Translations under genes and position numbers: made by a program
Part shown: positions 25,366 to 33,487 of the stretch, piece by piece
Layout of the letters: each line of letters begins with the position of its first letter
How positions within the stretch are numbered: the first letter of the stretch is position 1
The notes under the pieces: model-generated
Told to the model about the DNA's origin: nothing
Seen by the model: the letters and a program-made list of their open reading frames with translations, nothing else
The model's database searches: none
Origin: CADCTB01 sp963768975
GTDB taxonomy: Bacteria; Actinomycetota; Acidimicrobiia; Acidimicrobiales; AC-14
Direction: 5' to 3'
Assembly: GCA_963768975.1 (NCBI GenBank)
Contig: CAVYKB010000009.1
Coordinates: forward strand, 62,001 to 126,000
Length of the DNA: 64,000 bases

Positions 25366-25389
25366 CGGCGGCAGCGTACCGTTTGCCCT

Positions 25390-25929
25390 GTGCTTTACGC
25401 CTTCGGCTTCGAGCGGGTCGGCGTGCTTGTGGGCGACCTCTACTTCGTGAACCCCGACCCCCTCCAGGGCCAGGAGGGGGCCGAGCGCGGCGTGCGGCTC
25501 GAGCTGCGAATGCTTGAGCGCCAGCCGCTGCGGGGCGACATCTACTCGGCGCAACCGATCCTGGTGGAACGCCCGCTGTGGCGGGTGGACCTGCTGGAGT
25601 CGGTGGACAGCCGCCCCGGCAGCCTGGACCGCGCCCACCACCACCCGAGGTTCGACGGATGGAACCCCGGGCCCCGCCGGTTCGTCCCGGAGCTCAGCGC
25701 GTCGCCGGTCGAGTGGTTGGCGGGCCGGCTCGCCGACATCGACGGCGTGCTGGAGGAGGCCGGCGTGGCGGCCGTCGAGGTGGGGGCCGGTGACCGGGCG
25801 GCCTTGCGGGGCGGCGCCGGCGAGATCGTCGACTCGGTGCGCCGGCTCCTGGGCCGGGTGGCGGCCGGCGAGCTGGGCCGGTCCGACGACGACCGTGAGC
25901 TGGTCAGCGCAAGGATCGGCTGGCTCTAA
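25390..25929 (+). CDS. Conserved-looking hypothetical protein
   Basis: A 179-residue protein beginning with GTG at 25390 (MLYAFGFERVGVLVGDLYFV). It is soluble, with a Pro/His/Asp-rich middle (DRAHHHPRFDGWNPGPRRF) and a helical Glu/Ala-rich C-terminus. I do not recognise a family or catalytic motif. The cluster of His at about residues 82-85 could bind metal, but that is speculation. It diverges from the DM13 lipoprotein gene with 24 bases between starts. Confidence 0.65.
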   Translation: MLYAFGFERVGVLVGDLYFVNPDPLQGQEGAERGVRLELRMLERQPLRGDIYSAQPILVERPLWRVDLLESVDSRPGSLDRAHHHPRFDGWNPGPRRFVPELSASPVEWLAGRLADIDGVLEEAGVAAVEVGAGDRAALRGGAGEIVDSVRRLLGRVAAGELGRSDDDRELVSARIGWL

Positions 25930-25932
25930 TCA

Positions 25933-26020
25933 CTTGGTCGCTGCGCCCGCCGGCCCTCATGGCCGCGCCGGCAGGGGCCTTCGCTGCGCTCCGGCAGGGC
26001 CGGCAGGGCCGGCCGGCGTG
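25933..26020 (-). repeat. Intergenic repeat, copy B
   Basis: This reverse-oriented copy matches 9829-9915 at about 87% over 88 bases, with differences mainly in the central part. It fills most of the gap between the convergent genes ending at 25929 and 26042. The position and internal GCCGGC palindromes would allow strong RNA hairpins in either direction. Confidence 0.65.
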
Positions 26021-26041
26021 CCGGCGTACTCCGCTCCTGGC

Positions 26042-26578
26042 TCAAACGGGTTCGAGCCGGCGGTGGGGTGGCGCCGGCAGCTCGACGGCGATCGGGTCGC
26101 CGGGGTAGACGTCGCCGCCGGCGACGACCACGGCCATGACGCCGGCCTTGCGGACGAGGTCGCCGGCGGCGTCGCAGCCGAGGACCGCGGCCATCAGGCC
26201 CGTCTGCAGCTTCTCCAGCTGCTGGCACGGGTTGCGCAGGCCGGTGACCTCGACGACGGCCTCGGCGCCGAGGCGCAGCCGGGTGCCGGTGGGCAGGCCG
26301 AGGAGGTCGACCCCGCGCGTGGTCACGTTCTCGCCCATCTCGCCGGCGGCGACGGTGAAGCCCCGCCCGGCCAGCTCGTCGTGGAGCTCGGCGTGGATCA
26401 GGTGGACCTGGCGGAGGTTGGGCTGGGTGGGGTCACGCCGGACCCGGGAGCGGTGCTTGACCGTGGGGCCGGCGTGGGCGTCTCCCTCCACGCCGGAGCC
26501 CTCCACCAGCCGGATCGAGAGATGGCCCGGCTTGCGGAGGGTGTGGCGGGGGCTGGCGTTGACCGACTCCACGCGCAT
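26042..26578 (-). CDS. MOSC domain protein
   Basis: A 178-residue protein of the MOSC (molybdenum cofactor sulfurase C-terminal) family. Seen are VEGDAHAGPTVKHRSRVRRD, LHDELAGRGFTVAAGEMGEN and the conserved Cys in TGLRNPCQQLEKLQTGLMAA. Family members bind the molybdenum cofactor and handle its terminal sulfur or oxygen ligand. No molybdenum-cofactor genes are next to it. The ATG at 26578 gives a compact N-terminus (MRVESVNASPRHTL). It diverges from the methyltransferase gene after 17 bases. Confidence 0.88.
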   Translation of the reverse strand: MRVESVNASPRHTLRKPGHLSIRLVEGSGVEGDAHAGPTVKHRSRVRRDPTQPNLRQVHLIHAELHDELAGRGFTVAAGEMGENVTTRGVDLLGLPTGTRLRLGAEAVVEVTGLRNPCQQLEKLQTGLMAAVLGCDAAGDLVRKAGVMAVVVAGGDVYPGDPIAVELPAPPHRRLEPV

Positions 26579-26595
26579 CGGGCAAGTATGGGCGC

Positions 26596-27291
26596 GTGTA
26601 CCGGCGGGATCTCGCGAGTATCCACCACCTCGGTTTCGGATTCCACGCCGACGCCTGCGCGCCAGGCATCCTGCGCCTTCTCGCACCAGTGCTCGAACGG
26701 GGTGGGACCGTGCTGGAGCTGGGCTGCGGCAGCGGCGCGCTGACCCGCCACCTCGTCGCCGCCGGCCACCGGGTCGTGGCCACCGACGCCTCGCCGGCGA
26801 TGGTGGCCCTGGCTGGCGACGCCCGGGTACTTGTGCTCCCCGACGACCCATTGCCGCCGGCCGACGCGGTGGTCTCGGTCGGCCACGTCCTGAGTTACCT
26901 GCCCGACGAGGCGGCGATCAGCCGTGCGCTCGCCGCCATCGCCGGTGTGCTCCGCCCGGGTGGGGTCCTGGCCATCGACCTCCTTGACCACTGGTACGGC
27001 GAAGCCCGCCGGGGCGCACCGCCGTACGGGCGGGCCGAGGACGACTGGGCGCTGATCACCCATTACGAGACGCCGGCGCCCGACCGGTTCGTGCGTCACA
27101 TCACGACGTTCGTGGCCGCCGGTGACGGTTCGTGGCGGCGGGACGACGAGCGGCACGAGAATGTGCTGGTGGACACGGCGGAGATGCCGGCGCGGCTGGC
27201 GAGGCTCGGAGTCGACGCGATGGTGGCGCCGGCGTTCGGTGACGAGAGGTCAGTCGAGGGCCAGGTGGCGATCGTGGGCCGGAAGCGCTGA
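26596..27291 (+). CDS. Class I SAM-dependent methyltransferase
   Basis: A 231-residue Rossmann-fold methyltransferase. Motif I is VLELGCGSGALTRHL, followed by VVATDASPAMVALA (acidic residue after beta 2) and an ADAVVSVGHVLSYLPDEAA region. RPGGVLAIDLLDHWYG forms motif III. The methyl acceptor cannot be predicted. It begins with a GTG at 26596 and shares one base with the following gene (TGATG), so they are coupled. Confidence 0.85.
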   Translation: MYRRDLASIHHLGFGFHADACAPGILRLLAPVLERGGTVLELGCGSGALTRHLVAAGHRVVATDASPAMVALAGDARVLVLPDDPLPPADAVVSVGHVLSYLPDEAAISRALAAIAGVLRPGGVLAIDLLDHWYGEARRGAPPYGRAEDDWALITHYETPAPDRFVRHITTFVAAGDGSWRRDDERHENVLVDTAEMPARLARLGVDAMVAPAFGDERSVEGQVAIVGRKR

Positions 27292-27875
27292 TGGGGATCG
27301 AGCGGGCCCGGGTGATCGAAGTCCAGGTGCCCGGTGCCGTTGTCGCCGGCTACCTGGTCGACGACCGCCTGGTCCTGACCGCCGGCGCCGGCGGTACACC
27401 GGCGAAGGTCCGTCCGGCGGGATCGGCGACCTGGCTGGCGGCATCATCCGCCTGGTCCTCGGCAGCTGGCGTCTCGGTGCTGGAGCTCGACGATCCCGAC
27501 GAACTGATGATGCCGCCGGTCCGGCCGGTGTGGGGGCGGATCACCGGCCGCCGGCCGGTGGCGGTGGCGGCCATGGGCTTCCCGCCGGCGGCGGCTCCGA
27601 CCCGTTGGGCGCGCGACCCCGAGCATTTCGTCGGCCACGTCGTGCCGTCGGGGTCGGCGGCCCTGGCGGTCACCGGTGGGCCGGCGGGAGCCGGCATGAC
27701 GGGCGCCGCCCTCTTCGCCGGCGCCGAACTGGTGGGAGTCCTCGTCGCCGGCGCCCGAGCCGTCCCGGTGGACGTGCTGGCCGACGAGCCGGGCTTCGCC
27801 CCGTTGATGGGGGGCCAGCACGGGCTGGCGCTGGCCGACGTCAGCACGCCGGCGACCGCGTTCCTGATCTTCTAG
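27291..27875 (+). CDS. Trypsin-like fold protein with degenerate active site
   Basis: A 194-residue protein. GYLVDDRLVLTAGAGGTPAK aligns with the trypsin-type GSGFLVxxRxVLTAAH block, but the catalytic His position is Gly. GPAGAGMTGAALFAGAELVG aligns with the GxSGAxVF block around the catalytic Ser, which here is Thr. It is therefore probably an inactive protease fold used for binding. Similar domains occur in actinobacterial signalling and conflict proteins. It is coupled to the methyltransferase upstream. Confidence 0.55.
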   Translation: MGIERARVIEVQVPGAVVAGYLVDDRLVLTAGAGGTPAKVRPAGSATWLAASSAWSSAAGVSVLELDDPDELMMPPVRPVWGRITGRRPVAVAAMGFPPAAAPTRWARDPEHFVGHVVPSGSAALAVTGGPAGAGMTGAALFAGAELVGVLVAGARAVPVDVLADEPGFAPLMGGQHGLALADVSTPATAFLIF

Positions 27876-27980
27876 GTGCGGCGACCGCACCGGCCGCCAT
27901 CAGAACTCTCGTCACGGTCGCCGTTTGCGCCCGGCCGCCCCAGCAGATTGCCGCCGTCGAGTACATCGTTCGACGAACCG

Positions 27981-28052
27981 TGGGCCGCCCGGGGCTCGAA
28001 CCCGGCCCAGAAGCTTAAAAGGCTCCCGCTCTACCCGATGAGCTAACGGCCC
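27981..28052 (-). tRNA. tRNA-Lys (anticodon TTT)
   Basis: The minus strand folds as a 72-nt tRNA. The acceptor GGGCCGT pairs with GCGGCCC (one T-G pair), the D stem is GCTC/GAGC, and the anticodon stem GGAGC/GCTTC encloses loop CTTTTAA with anticodon TTT. The T arm is CCGGG-TTCGAGC-CCCGG and the discriminator is A. CCA is not encoded. Confidence 0.95.
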
Positions 28053-28274
28053 GAAGAGAGCGTAGCCAGCCCGGATCGGCCGGCGAGCCCGCCGCTGGCG
28101 TCGGGCACCGCCGCAACGTCATGACGGGATCAGTGGACGCCAACAGGTACCTGCGGGTGTCGGCGGCGTGGGCTCGTCCTGGTCGCCGGCCGGATGGTGG
28201 CGGTGCGGATCTGGCGGTAGAGGCGCTCAGGCCCGCGGTCGGGAAGTGCATGCCTCCGGCGTAGGCTGGAGCGG

Positions 28275-28724
28275 ATGGACAGCGACCAAGCCCGGCAGCG
28301 GTTGGCGGACGAGCGCGAGCGGCTCGACAGGGTGAAATCCACCTTCGACGAGGAGCACCTCACCGACCAGTCCGAGAGCGACAGCTCGAGCGAGCTGAGC
28401 TCCTATGACCAGCACCAGGCCGACATGGGCACCGAGACCTTCGAGCGCGAAAAGGACCTGTCGATCCTCGAGCAGGTCGAGGCCGAGCTGGCCGACGTCG
28501 AGCACGCTCTGCGCCGGCTCGACGACGGCACCTACGGCACCTGCGAGGTGTGCGGCAAGGCCATCCCCGACGAGCGCCTCGAAGCCATGCCGGCCGCCCG
28601 CCTGTGCGTCGAGCACCAGGCCGAGGTCGAGCGCGAGGTCCGTTTTTCCGGGGAGCGCGCTGCAGTCGGCCCCATGGCCGCCGATGGCGAACCGGGACCT
28701 GGGCAGGCGCCGGGTCTCGAATAG
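28275..28724 (+). CDS. TraR/DksA-type zinc-finger protein
   Basis: A 149-residue protein. The first 80 residues form a charged helical hairpin (MDSDQARQRLADERERLDRV and FEREKDLSILEQVEAELADV). The zinc finger is CEVCGKAIPDERLEAMPAAR followed by LCVEH, so the ligands are probably three Cys and one His instead of four Cys. DksA-like proteins bind RNA polymerase through the secondary channel and adjust transcription under stress. In actinobacteria the equivalent proteins are poorly studied. It precedes the ABC1 kinase gene by nine bases. Confidence 0.8.
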   Translation: MDSDQARQRLADERERLDRVKSTFDEEHLTDQSESDSSSELSSYDQHQADMGTETFEREKDLSILEQVEAELADVEHALRRLDDGTYGTCEVCGKAIPDERLEAMPAARLCVEHQAEVEREVRFSGERAAVGPMAADGEPGPGQAPGLE

Positions 28725-28733
28725 GGGTCCAGA

Positions 28734-30188
28734 TTGCGTAAATCGGTTCTGCTCGGGGCCAGCGGTGCCGCCCTCGCCGGCGCGGCCGGCGCCGGCGCGC
28801 TCTACCTGGCCGACGAGGACCGCCGGAACCGGCTGGAGCGCCAGGCCCGGGTGTGGCGGCTGTCGACCCGGCGGACGGCCCACTGGGCGGTCACCAAGGT
28901 GCGCGGCACCCGGGCGTCTGACGAGCGGCGGGCCCAGCTGGAGCAGCAGTTCGCCATCAAGACGGCGGAGGACGTGGCCAAGGTCCTCGGCGGCATGAAG
29001 GGCGCCATCATGAAGGCGGGCCAGATGGTCTCCTTCATCGCCGACGGCCTCCCGCCCGAGGCCCAGGCCGCCCTGGCCACCCTCCAGGCTGACGTCCCGC
29101 CCATGGCTCCCAGTTTGGCCGAGGGCGTGATCCGGGCCGAGCTGGGCGCCGACCCGGAAAAGCTGTTCCTGGACTGGGATCCGGTGCCGGTGGCGGCGGC
29201 GTCGATCGGCCAGGTCCACAAGGCGGTCATGCCCGACGGCCGGCTGGTGGCGGTGAAGGTGCAGTACCCCGGCGTCGACAAGGCCATCCGGTCCGACCTC
29301 GACAACGCGGAGTTCCTCTACGGGCTCTTCGCCTCGTTCGCCCTCAAGAACATGGACGTGAAGCCCATGGTCGACGAGCTGCGGGCCCGCATGGGCGACG
29401 AGCTGGACTACCGGCTGGAAGCCGTCTGCCAGAAGGAGTTCGCCGACCGCTACCGCGACCATCCGTTCATCCACGTGCCCGACGTCATCCCCGAGCGCAG
29501 CAGCCGGCGGGTGATCACCAGCGACTGGGTCGACGGCCTGAACTGGAAGGACTTCCTGGCCACCTCCACCGAGGAGCAGAAGCGCGTGGCGGCCGAGGTG
29601 CTGTTCCGCTTCGCCGAGGGGTCGATCTGGCACCACCGGGTCTTCAACGGCGACCCGCATCCGGGCAACTACCGGTTCCACCCCGAGTCCGGGAAGGTCA
29701 CGTTCCTCGACTTCGGGCTGGTGAAGCGGTGGTCGCCAGGCGAGCTGGAGGGCCTCAGCCCCATCCTCGACGCCATCCTGGCCAAGGATCCCGACCGGAC
29801 GTTGAAGGCGGTCGTGCACTCGGGCTTCCTGCCGGCGGACTCTGGCGTGTCGGCCGAGCGCCTCTATGAGTTCTGCACGCTGCCCTACCTGCCGTTCCAG
29901 GCCGAGGAGTTCACGTACTCGAGCGAGTTCGTGGGCCAGACGCTGCAGCGCATGCTCGACCTGTCCGGAGAGTTCAACGACGTCATCCGCCAGCTGAACA
30001 TGCCGCCCTCCTATGTCATCCTCGACCGGGTGGTGTGGGGCATGAGCGCCCTGTTCGGCCGGATGGGCGTGACCCACCGGTGGGGCGATCTGCTTGACGA
30101 GTACCTCCACCACGCACCGCCAACGACCGAGCTCGGTCGGGCGGAGGTCGAATGGCGACGACGCCGGCTAGCCGCCGCGCCGCGTTAG
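28734..30188 (+). CDS. ABC1/UbiB-family atypical kinase
   Basis: A 484-residue protein beginning with TTG at 28734 and an Ala/Gly-rich hydrophobic N-terminus that may anchor it. Family motifs are present: KxGQ (GAIMKAGQMVSFIADGLP), the Ala-rich loop (VPVAAASIGQVHKAVM), the ATP Lys in VAVKVQYPG, and NGDPHPGNY and TFLDFGLVKRW. UbiB relatives support quinone or lipid metabolism as atypical ATPases or kinases. Menaquinone rather than ubiquinone is likely here. Its end overlaps the following hydrolase by 37 bases. Confidence 0.88.
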   Translation: MRKSVLLGASGAALAGAAGAGALYLADEDRRNRLERQARVWRLSTRRTAHWAVTKVRGTRASDERRAQLEQQFAIKTAEDVAKVLGGMKGAIMKAGQMVSFIADGLPPEAQAALATLQADVPPMAPSLAEGVIRAELGADPEKLFLDWDPVPVAAASIGQVHKAVMPDGRLVAVKVQYPGVDKAIRSDLDNAEFLYGLFASFALKNMDVKPMVDELRARMGDELDYRLEAVCQKEFADRYRDHPFIHVPDVIPERSSRRVITSDWVDGLNWKDFLATSTEEQKRVAAEVLFRFAEGSIWHHRVFNGDPHPGNYRFHPESGKVTFLDFGLVKRWSPGELEGLSPILDAILAKDPDRTLKAVVHSGFLPADSGVSAERLYEFCTLPYLPFQAEEFTYSSEFVGQTLQRMLDLSGEFNDVIRQLNMPPSYVILDRVVWGMSALFGRMGVTHRWGDLLDEYLHHAPPTTELGRAEVEWRRRRLAAAPR

Positions 30189-30961
30189 CCGGCTACCTGC
30201 GTAAGCACACGTTCGTCCCCCGGTATGGGGTCGACCAGTGCATGGCGGTGTTCACCGACGACGGGGTGCGCCTGGCCGCGGCCCGGTTGCAAGGCCCGCC
30301 CGACGCTGCGGGGACGGCCGTGCTCGTCCACGGGTTCTCGCAGTCCTCGCGAATGCCCCGCATCCACGCCTTCGCCCACCATCTGGCCGAGCGCATGCAC
30401 GTCATCGTCCCCGACCTCCGGGGCCACGGGCGCTCCGGCGGCCTGAGCAGCATGGGCACCCACGAGCCACTCGACGTGAAGGCGGCCGTCGAGGCGGCCG
30501 ACCCCGACCTGCCGGTCGTGACCATCGGCATCAGCCTGGGCGGCGCCGCCGTGCTCCTGCATGGGGGGACGTTCGGGGGCGTCGCCGGCGTGGTGGCCAT
30601 CAGCGCGCCGGCGTGGTGGGGGGCCTGGGACACGCCGGCCACCAAGCGCATCCAGCGGTACGCCATGACGCCGGCCGGCCGGCGCTTCCTGGCCACGTTC
30701 ATGCGCACGCGCATCGCCCAGGTGTGCGAGGGCGTCCCCCACGCCGAGGCCCAGGCCGCGGCCATCTCGCCCGCCTTCACCCTGGTGGTCGCCGACCCGG
30801 GCGACCACTACTTCAGCGAGGAGCACCCGCGGACGATCCACAAGTGGGCCAACGAGCCCAAGGACCTCTGGCTGCTGCCCGGCACCGGTCACGGCACCGA
30901 TCTGCTGAAGCCGGAGTTCACCGCCCGCCTCCTGGATGAGTTGGAGCGCCGGCTCCGGTAG
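30152..30961 (+). CDS. Alpha/beta-hydrolase
   Basis: A 269-residue hydrolase. The oxyanion region is VLVHGFSQSSRMPR, followed by VPDLRGHGRSGG and the nucleophile elbow GISLGGAA (Ser). A C-terminal LLPGTGHGTDLL supplies the catalytic His, and a likely acid is in VADPGDHYFSEE. The substrate is not predictable. The ATG at 30152 has GGAGGT upstream and lies within the end of the ABC1 kinase gene, so both are expressed together. Confidence 0.85.
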   Translation: MATTPASRRAALAGYLRKHTFVPRYGVDQCMAVFTDDGVRLAAARLQGPPDAAGTAVLVHGFSQSSRMPRIHAFAHHLAERMHVIVPDLRGHGRSGGLSSMGTHEPLDVKAAVEAADPDLPVVTIGISLGGAAVLLHGGTFGGVAGVVAISAPAWWGAWDTPATKRIQRYAMTPAGRRFLATFMRTRIAQVCEGVPHAEAQAAAISPAFTLVVADPGDHYFSEEHPRTIHKWANEPKDLWLLPGTGHGTDLLKPEFTARLLDELERRLR

Positions 30962-30997
30962 GGACGGGGAGCCCGAGGCAAGTAGCGTCCCTGCCAG

Positions 30998-31873
30998 GTG
31001 GCTCTATCCCTGGAGAAGCTCGGGACCCGGTACGACGCTCGGACGGCGACGATCGACGCGGATCGCGCGCGGGCCTACGCCGCCGCCACCAACGACTCCA
31101 ACCCCGCCTACCTGTCCGGGGACCTGGCGCCGCCGATCTTTGCGGTGGTGCCCACCTGGGATGCGATGATGGTGGCGCTGCACGACGTCGTCCCAGCGGA
31201 GGACCAGGTCGCCATGCTGCATGCCGAGCAGGACATGCATTTTCATGCTCCCCTGGTGCCGGGCCGCCGCCTGGTGACCCACGCCGAGGCCCACAGTCTG
31301 CGCAGCGGCCGCATGGGCACCCGATTCACCATGAGGGTGGTCAGCGCCGATGAGGCCGGCCAGCCGGTGGTCGAGCAGTTCGCCACCATGTTGATCCGGG
31401 GGGTGGAGCCGCCCGCCGACGGTGGGCCGACCCCCCCGGGCCATGTCTTTCCCGCCGAAGCGAGGGCGGCCAAGCTGGCGTCGGTGGCCGGCATGATCGA
31501 CGCCGACCAGGCCCTTCGCTACGCAGAGGCGTCGGGTGACCACAATCCGATCCACGTCGACGACGACGCGGCCAAGGAGGTGGGGCTGTCGGGCGTCATC
31601 CTCCACGGCATGTGCACGATGGCGCTGTGCTCACGCTCGATCGTCGACGAGCTGGCCGGCGGGGACCCGACGCGGCTGCGGCGCCTGGCCGTGCGTTTCT
31701 ACCGGCCCGTGTACCCCGGCAACGACCTGGTGACGACGATGTTCGACGCCGGCCAGACGGACGGGGGCCGGCGGGTGGTGGCGTTCGAGGCGTCGAGCGC
31801 GGCCAAGGTGGTCGTGCGTGACGGCCGGGCGGAGCTGGGCCTGCGCGGCCCTCGGAGCGGGATGGACGCCTAG
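30998..31873 (+). CDS. MaoC-like double hot-dog dehydratase/hydratase
   Basis: A 291-residue protein with two hot-dog domains. The N-terminal FAS1-like dehydratase part covers about residues 1-130 (TNDSNPAYLSGDLAPPIFAV). The C-terminal MaoC part carries the hydratase motif YAEASGDHNPIHVDDDAAKE and LHGMCTMAL. Such proteins hydrate enoyl thioesters or dehydrate 3-hydroxyacyl thioesters in fatty-acid or polyketide metabolism. It starts at GTG 30998 and shares one base with the next gene. Confidence 0.82.
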   Translation: MALSLEKLGTRYDARTATIDADRARAYAAATNDSNPAYLSGDLAPPIFAVVPTWDAMMVALHDVVPAEDQVAMLHAEQDMHFHAPLVPGRRLVTHAEAHSLRSGRMGTRFTMRVVSADEAGQPVVEQFATMLIRGVEPPADGGPTPPGHVFPAEARAAKLASVAGMIDADQALRYAEASGDHNPIHVDDDAAKEVGLSGVILHGMCTMALCSRSIVDELAGGDPTRLRRLAVRFYRPVYPGNDLVTTMFDAGQTDGGRRVVAFEASSAAKVVVRDGRAELGLRGPRSGMDA

Positions 31874-32982
31874 TGGCCGTGCTCCGGCTGTTCGCGTCGG
31901 CCCGGGAGGCCGCCGGCCGCACCACCGAGGAGATCCCGGGCGCCACCGCCGGCGAGGTGCTCGACGAGGCGTGCCGGCGCTACGGCGACCGCTTCACTTC
32001 AGTGCTGGCGTCGTCGAAGGTCTGGGTGAACGGCGAGCCGGCCAGCGTGTCGACCCCGGTCGGCGTCGCCGACGTTGTCGCCGTGCTCCCGCCCGTCTCC
32101 GGCGGTGCGCAGGTCCCGCCGGCAGCCCGGCCCCACAGCACGCCGGCGGTGGTCGTGCGCGGCAACCTGGCCCTGGTGCCGGACCTCCGGCCGGAGGCCG
32201 ACATCGTGCCGGAGGCGAAGGAGGAGCCCGAACGACCGCCGCTGGCCGTCGTCCACAAGAGCGTGCGACCGCACGGCCGGCTCGGGCTGGCGTGGGCGGT
32301 CGTCACCTTCGGCTTTACGGTCGCCGGCCCGGCCTACCTGGCGGGGTGGCTGGCGGTCGCCGCCTTCATCGCCGGCGCCCAGACCTGCCTGGTGTGGAAG
32401 AAGCGCGGGGAGCGGCCGGTTTCCCTGGCTGCGGCCGGGGTCGCCGCCGGCATGCCCGTCGCCGCCTCCTTCGATGTCACCTACATCGCCGGCGTCGTCG
32501 CCGCCGGCGTGCTGGTGGCGTTCGTGTCCCGGTTGCGGGCGCCCACCCAGGTCCCGTCGCGCGACATCGCCCTGACCCTGGGGGTCGGCGTGGCCGTGGG
32601 CCTGGCCGCCGCCGCGCCCGTACTGGTCCGCCACACCGGCATCTCCGCCGCCCTGCTGCTGCTGGTCATGATCTGCGCCTACGACGCCGGCGCCTACCTG
32701 GTCGGCACCGGAGCGTCGTCCGCCTGGGAGGGCCCGGCCGCCGGCGTGGCCGCCTTGATCCCGATCACGATCTTCGCCGAGGTCGTCCTGGTCCCCCCGT
32801 TCGCCGGCACCCAGCCCCTGTTTCTCGGCGTGCTGGCCGCGGTCCTGGCGCCGGCCGGGCCGGTGGCGGCGTCCGCCCTGCTGGGCGACCGCAACGGCCA
32901 CGCGCCGGCGCTGCGGCGGCTCGACTCCCTGCTGCTCCTGGGCCCCCTCTGGGCCTGGTGCGCGGTGATCTTCCTGCAGTAA
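31873..32982 (+). CDS. MoaD/ThiS ubiquitin-like domain fused to a CdsA-like membrane domain
   Basis: A 369-residue two-part protein. Residues 1-78 look like a MoaD/ThiS sulfur-carrier fold (VLRLFASAREAAGRTTEEIP, LASSKVWVNGEPASVSTPVG, VVAVLPPVSGG), including the Gly-Gly that is normally C-terminal. After a Pro-rich linker, residues 137-369 contain about seven membrane helices. MICAYDAGAYLVGTGASSAW and the end LRRLDSLLLLGPLWAWCAV resemble phosphatidate cytidylyltransferase, though the CdsA signature is degenerate. It may therefore not make CDP-diacylglycerol. The GTG at 31873 shares one base with the MaoC-like gene. A MoaD domain with an internal Gly-Gly on a membrane protein is unusual. Confidence 0.6.
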   Translation: MAVLRLFASAREAAGRTTEEIPGATAGEVLDEACRRYGDRFTSVLASSKVWVNGEPASVSTPVGVADVVAVLPPVSGGAQVPPAARPHSTPAVVVRGNLALVPDLRPEADIVPEAKEEPERPPLAVVHKSVRPHGRLGLAWAVVTFGFTVAGPAYLAGWLAVAAFIAGAQTCLVWKKRGERPVSLAAAGVAAGMPVAASFDVTYIAGVVAAGVLVAFVSRLRAPTQVPSRDIALTLGVGVAVGLAAAAPVLVRHTGISAALLLLVMICAYDAGAYLVGTGASSAWEGPAAGVAALIPITIFAEVVLVPPFAGTQPLFLGVLAAVLAPAGPVAASALLGDRNGHAPALRRLDSLLLLGPLWAWCAVIFLQ

Positions 32983-32987
32983 CCACG

Positions 32988-33040
32988 CCGAACTGGTTGC
33001 AGTGACCCGTCGTATCCGCCGGTACGTGCAACCAGTTCGG
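32988..33040. repeat. Intergenic palindrome, copy 1
   Basis: Perfect 14-bp arms CCGAACTGGTTGCA (32988-33001) and their complement (33027-33040) enclose 25 bases containing ACCCG. It belongs to a family with copies at 46716-46764 and 58097-58145 that share the CTGGTTGCA...TGCAACCAG core. It sits between two convergent genes and may act as a bidirectional terminator. Confidence 0.75.
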
Positions 33041-33046
33041 GAGGGT

Positions 33047-33466
33047 TTAGGCCTTCTTGGTCTCCCAGAAGATGGTGTCGATCTCAGCGATGAGGTCGAG
33101 CAGCTTCTGGCCGGAGGCCGGGTCGGTCGAGCTCTTCGTGGCGCCGGCGGCCTTGGTGGCGTTCCAGAACAGCTCGTGGAGCTGGGGGTACTTCTCAAGG
33201 TGGGGCGGCTTGAAGTAGTCGGTCCACAGGACCCACAGGTGGTGCTTCACCAGATCGGCCCGCTCCTCCTTGATAAGGAGGGCACGGGTCTTGAAGGTCT
33301 CGTCGGCGGAGGCCTGGTACTTCTCCTGGGTGGCCTTCACCGACTCGGCTTCGATGCGGGCCTGGGCCGGGTCATAGACGCCACACGGCAGATCACAGTG
33401 GGCGTGAACCCGCTCAGGGGGGCTGAGGCGGTCGACGATGGACAACACGCGGGAGAGAACGGGCAT
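33047..33466 (-). CDS. sodN: Nickel superoxide dismutase
   Basis: A 139-residue precursor of Ni-SOD, which disproportionates superoxide. The nickel hook HCDLPCGVY is at residues 23-31; cleavage before His23 would expose the ligands His1, Cys2 and Cys6 of the mature enzyme. The rest is a four-helix bundle with the family pattern (VKHHLWVLWTDYFKPPHLEK). An AAGGAG site precedes the ATG at 33466. The protease gene sodX diverges only 21 bases away, as is common for this pair. It ends beside a palindromic repeat. Confidence 0.96.
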   Translation of the reverse strand: MPVLSRVLSIVDRLSPPERVHAHCDLPCGVYDPAQARIEAESVKATQEKYQASADETFKTRALLIKEERADLVKHHLWVLWTDYFKPPHLEKYPQLHELFWNATKAAGATKSSTDPASGQKLLDLIAEIDTIFWETKKA

Positions 33467-33487
33467 GCCTAGGCTCCTTGGTCCGGG

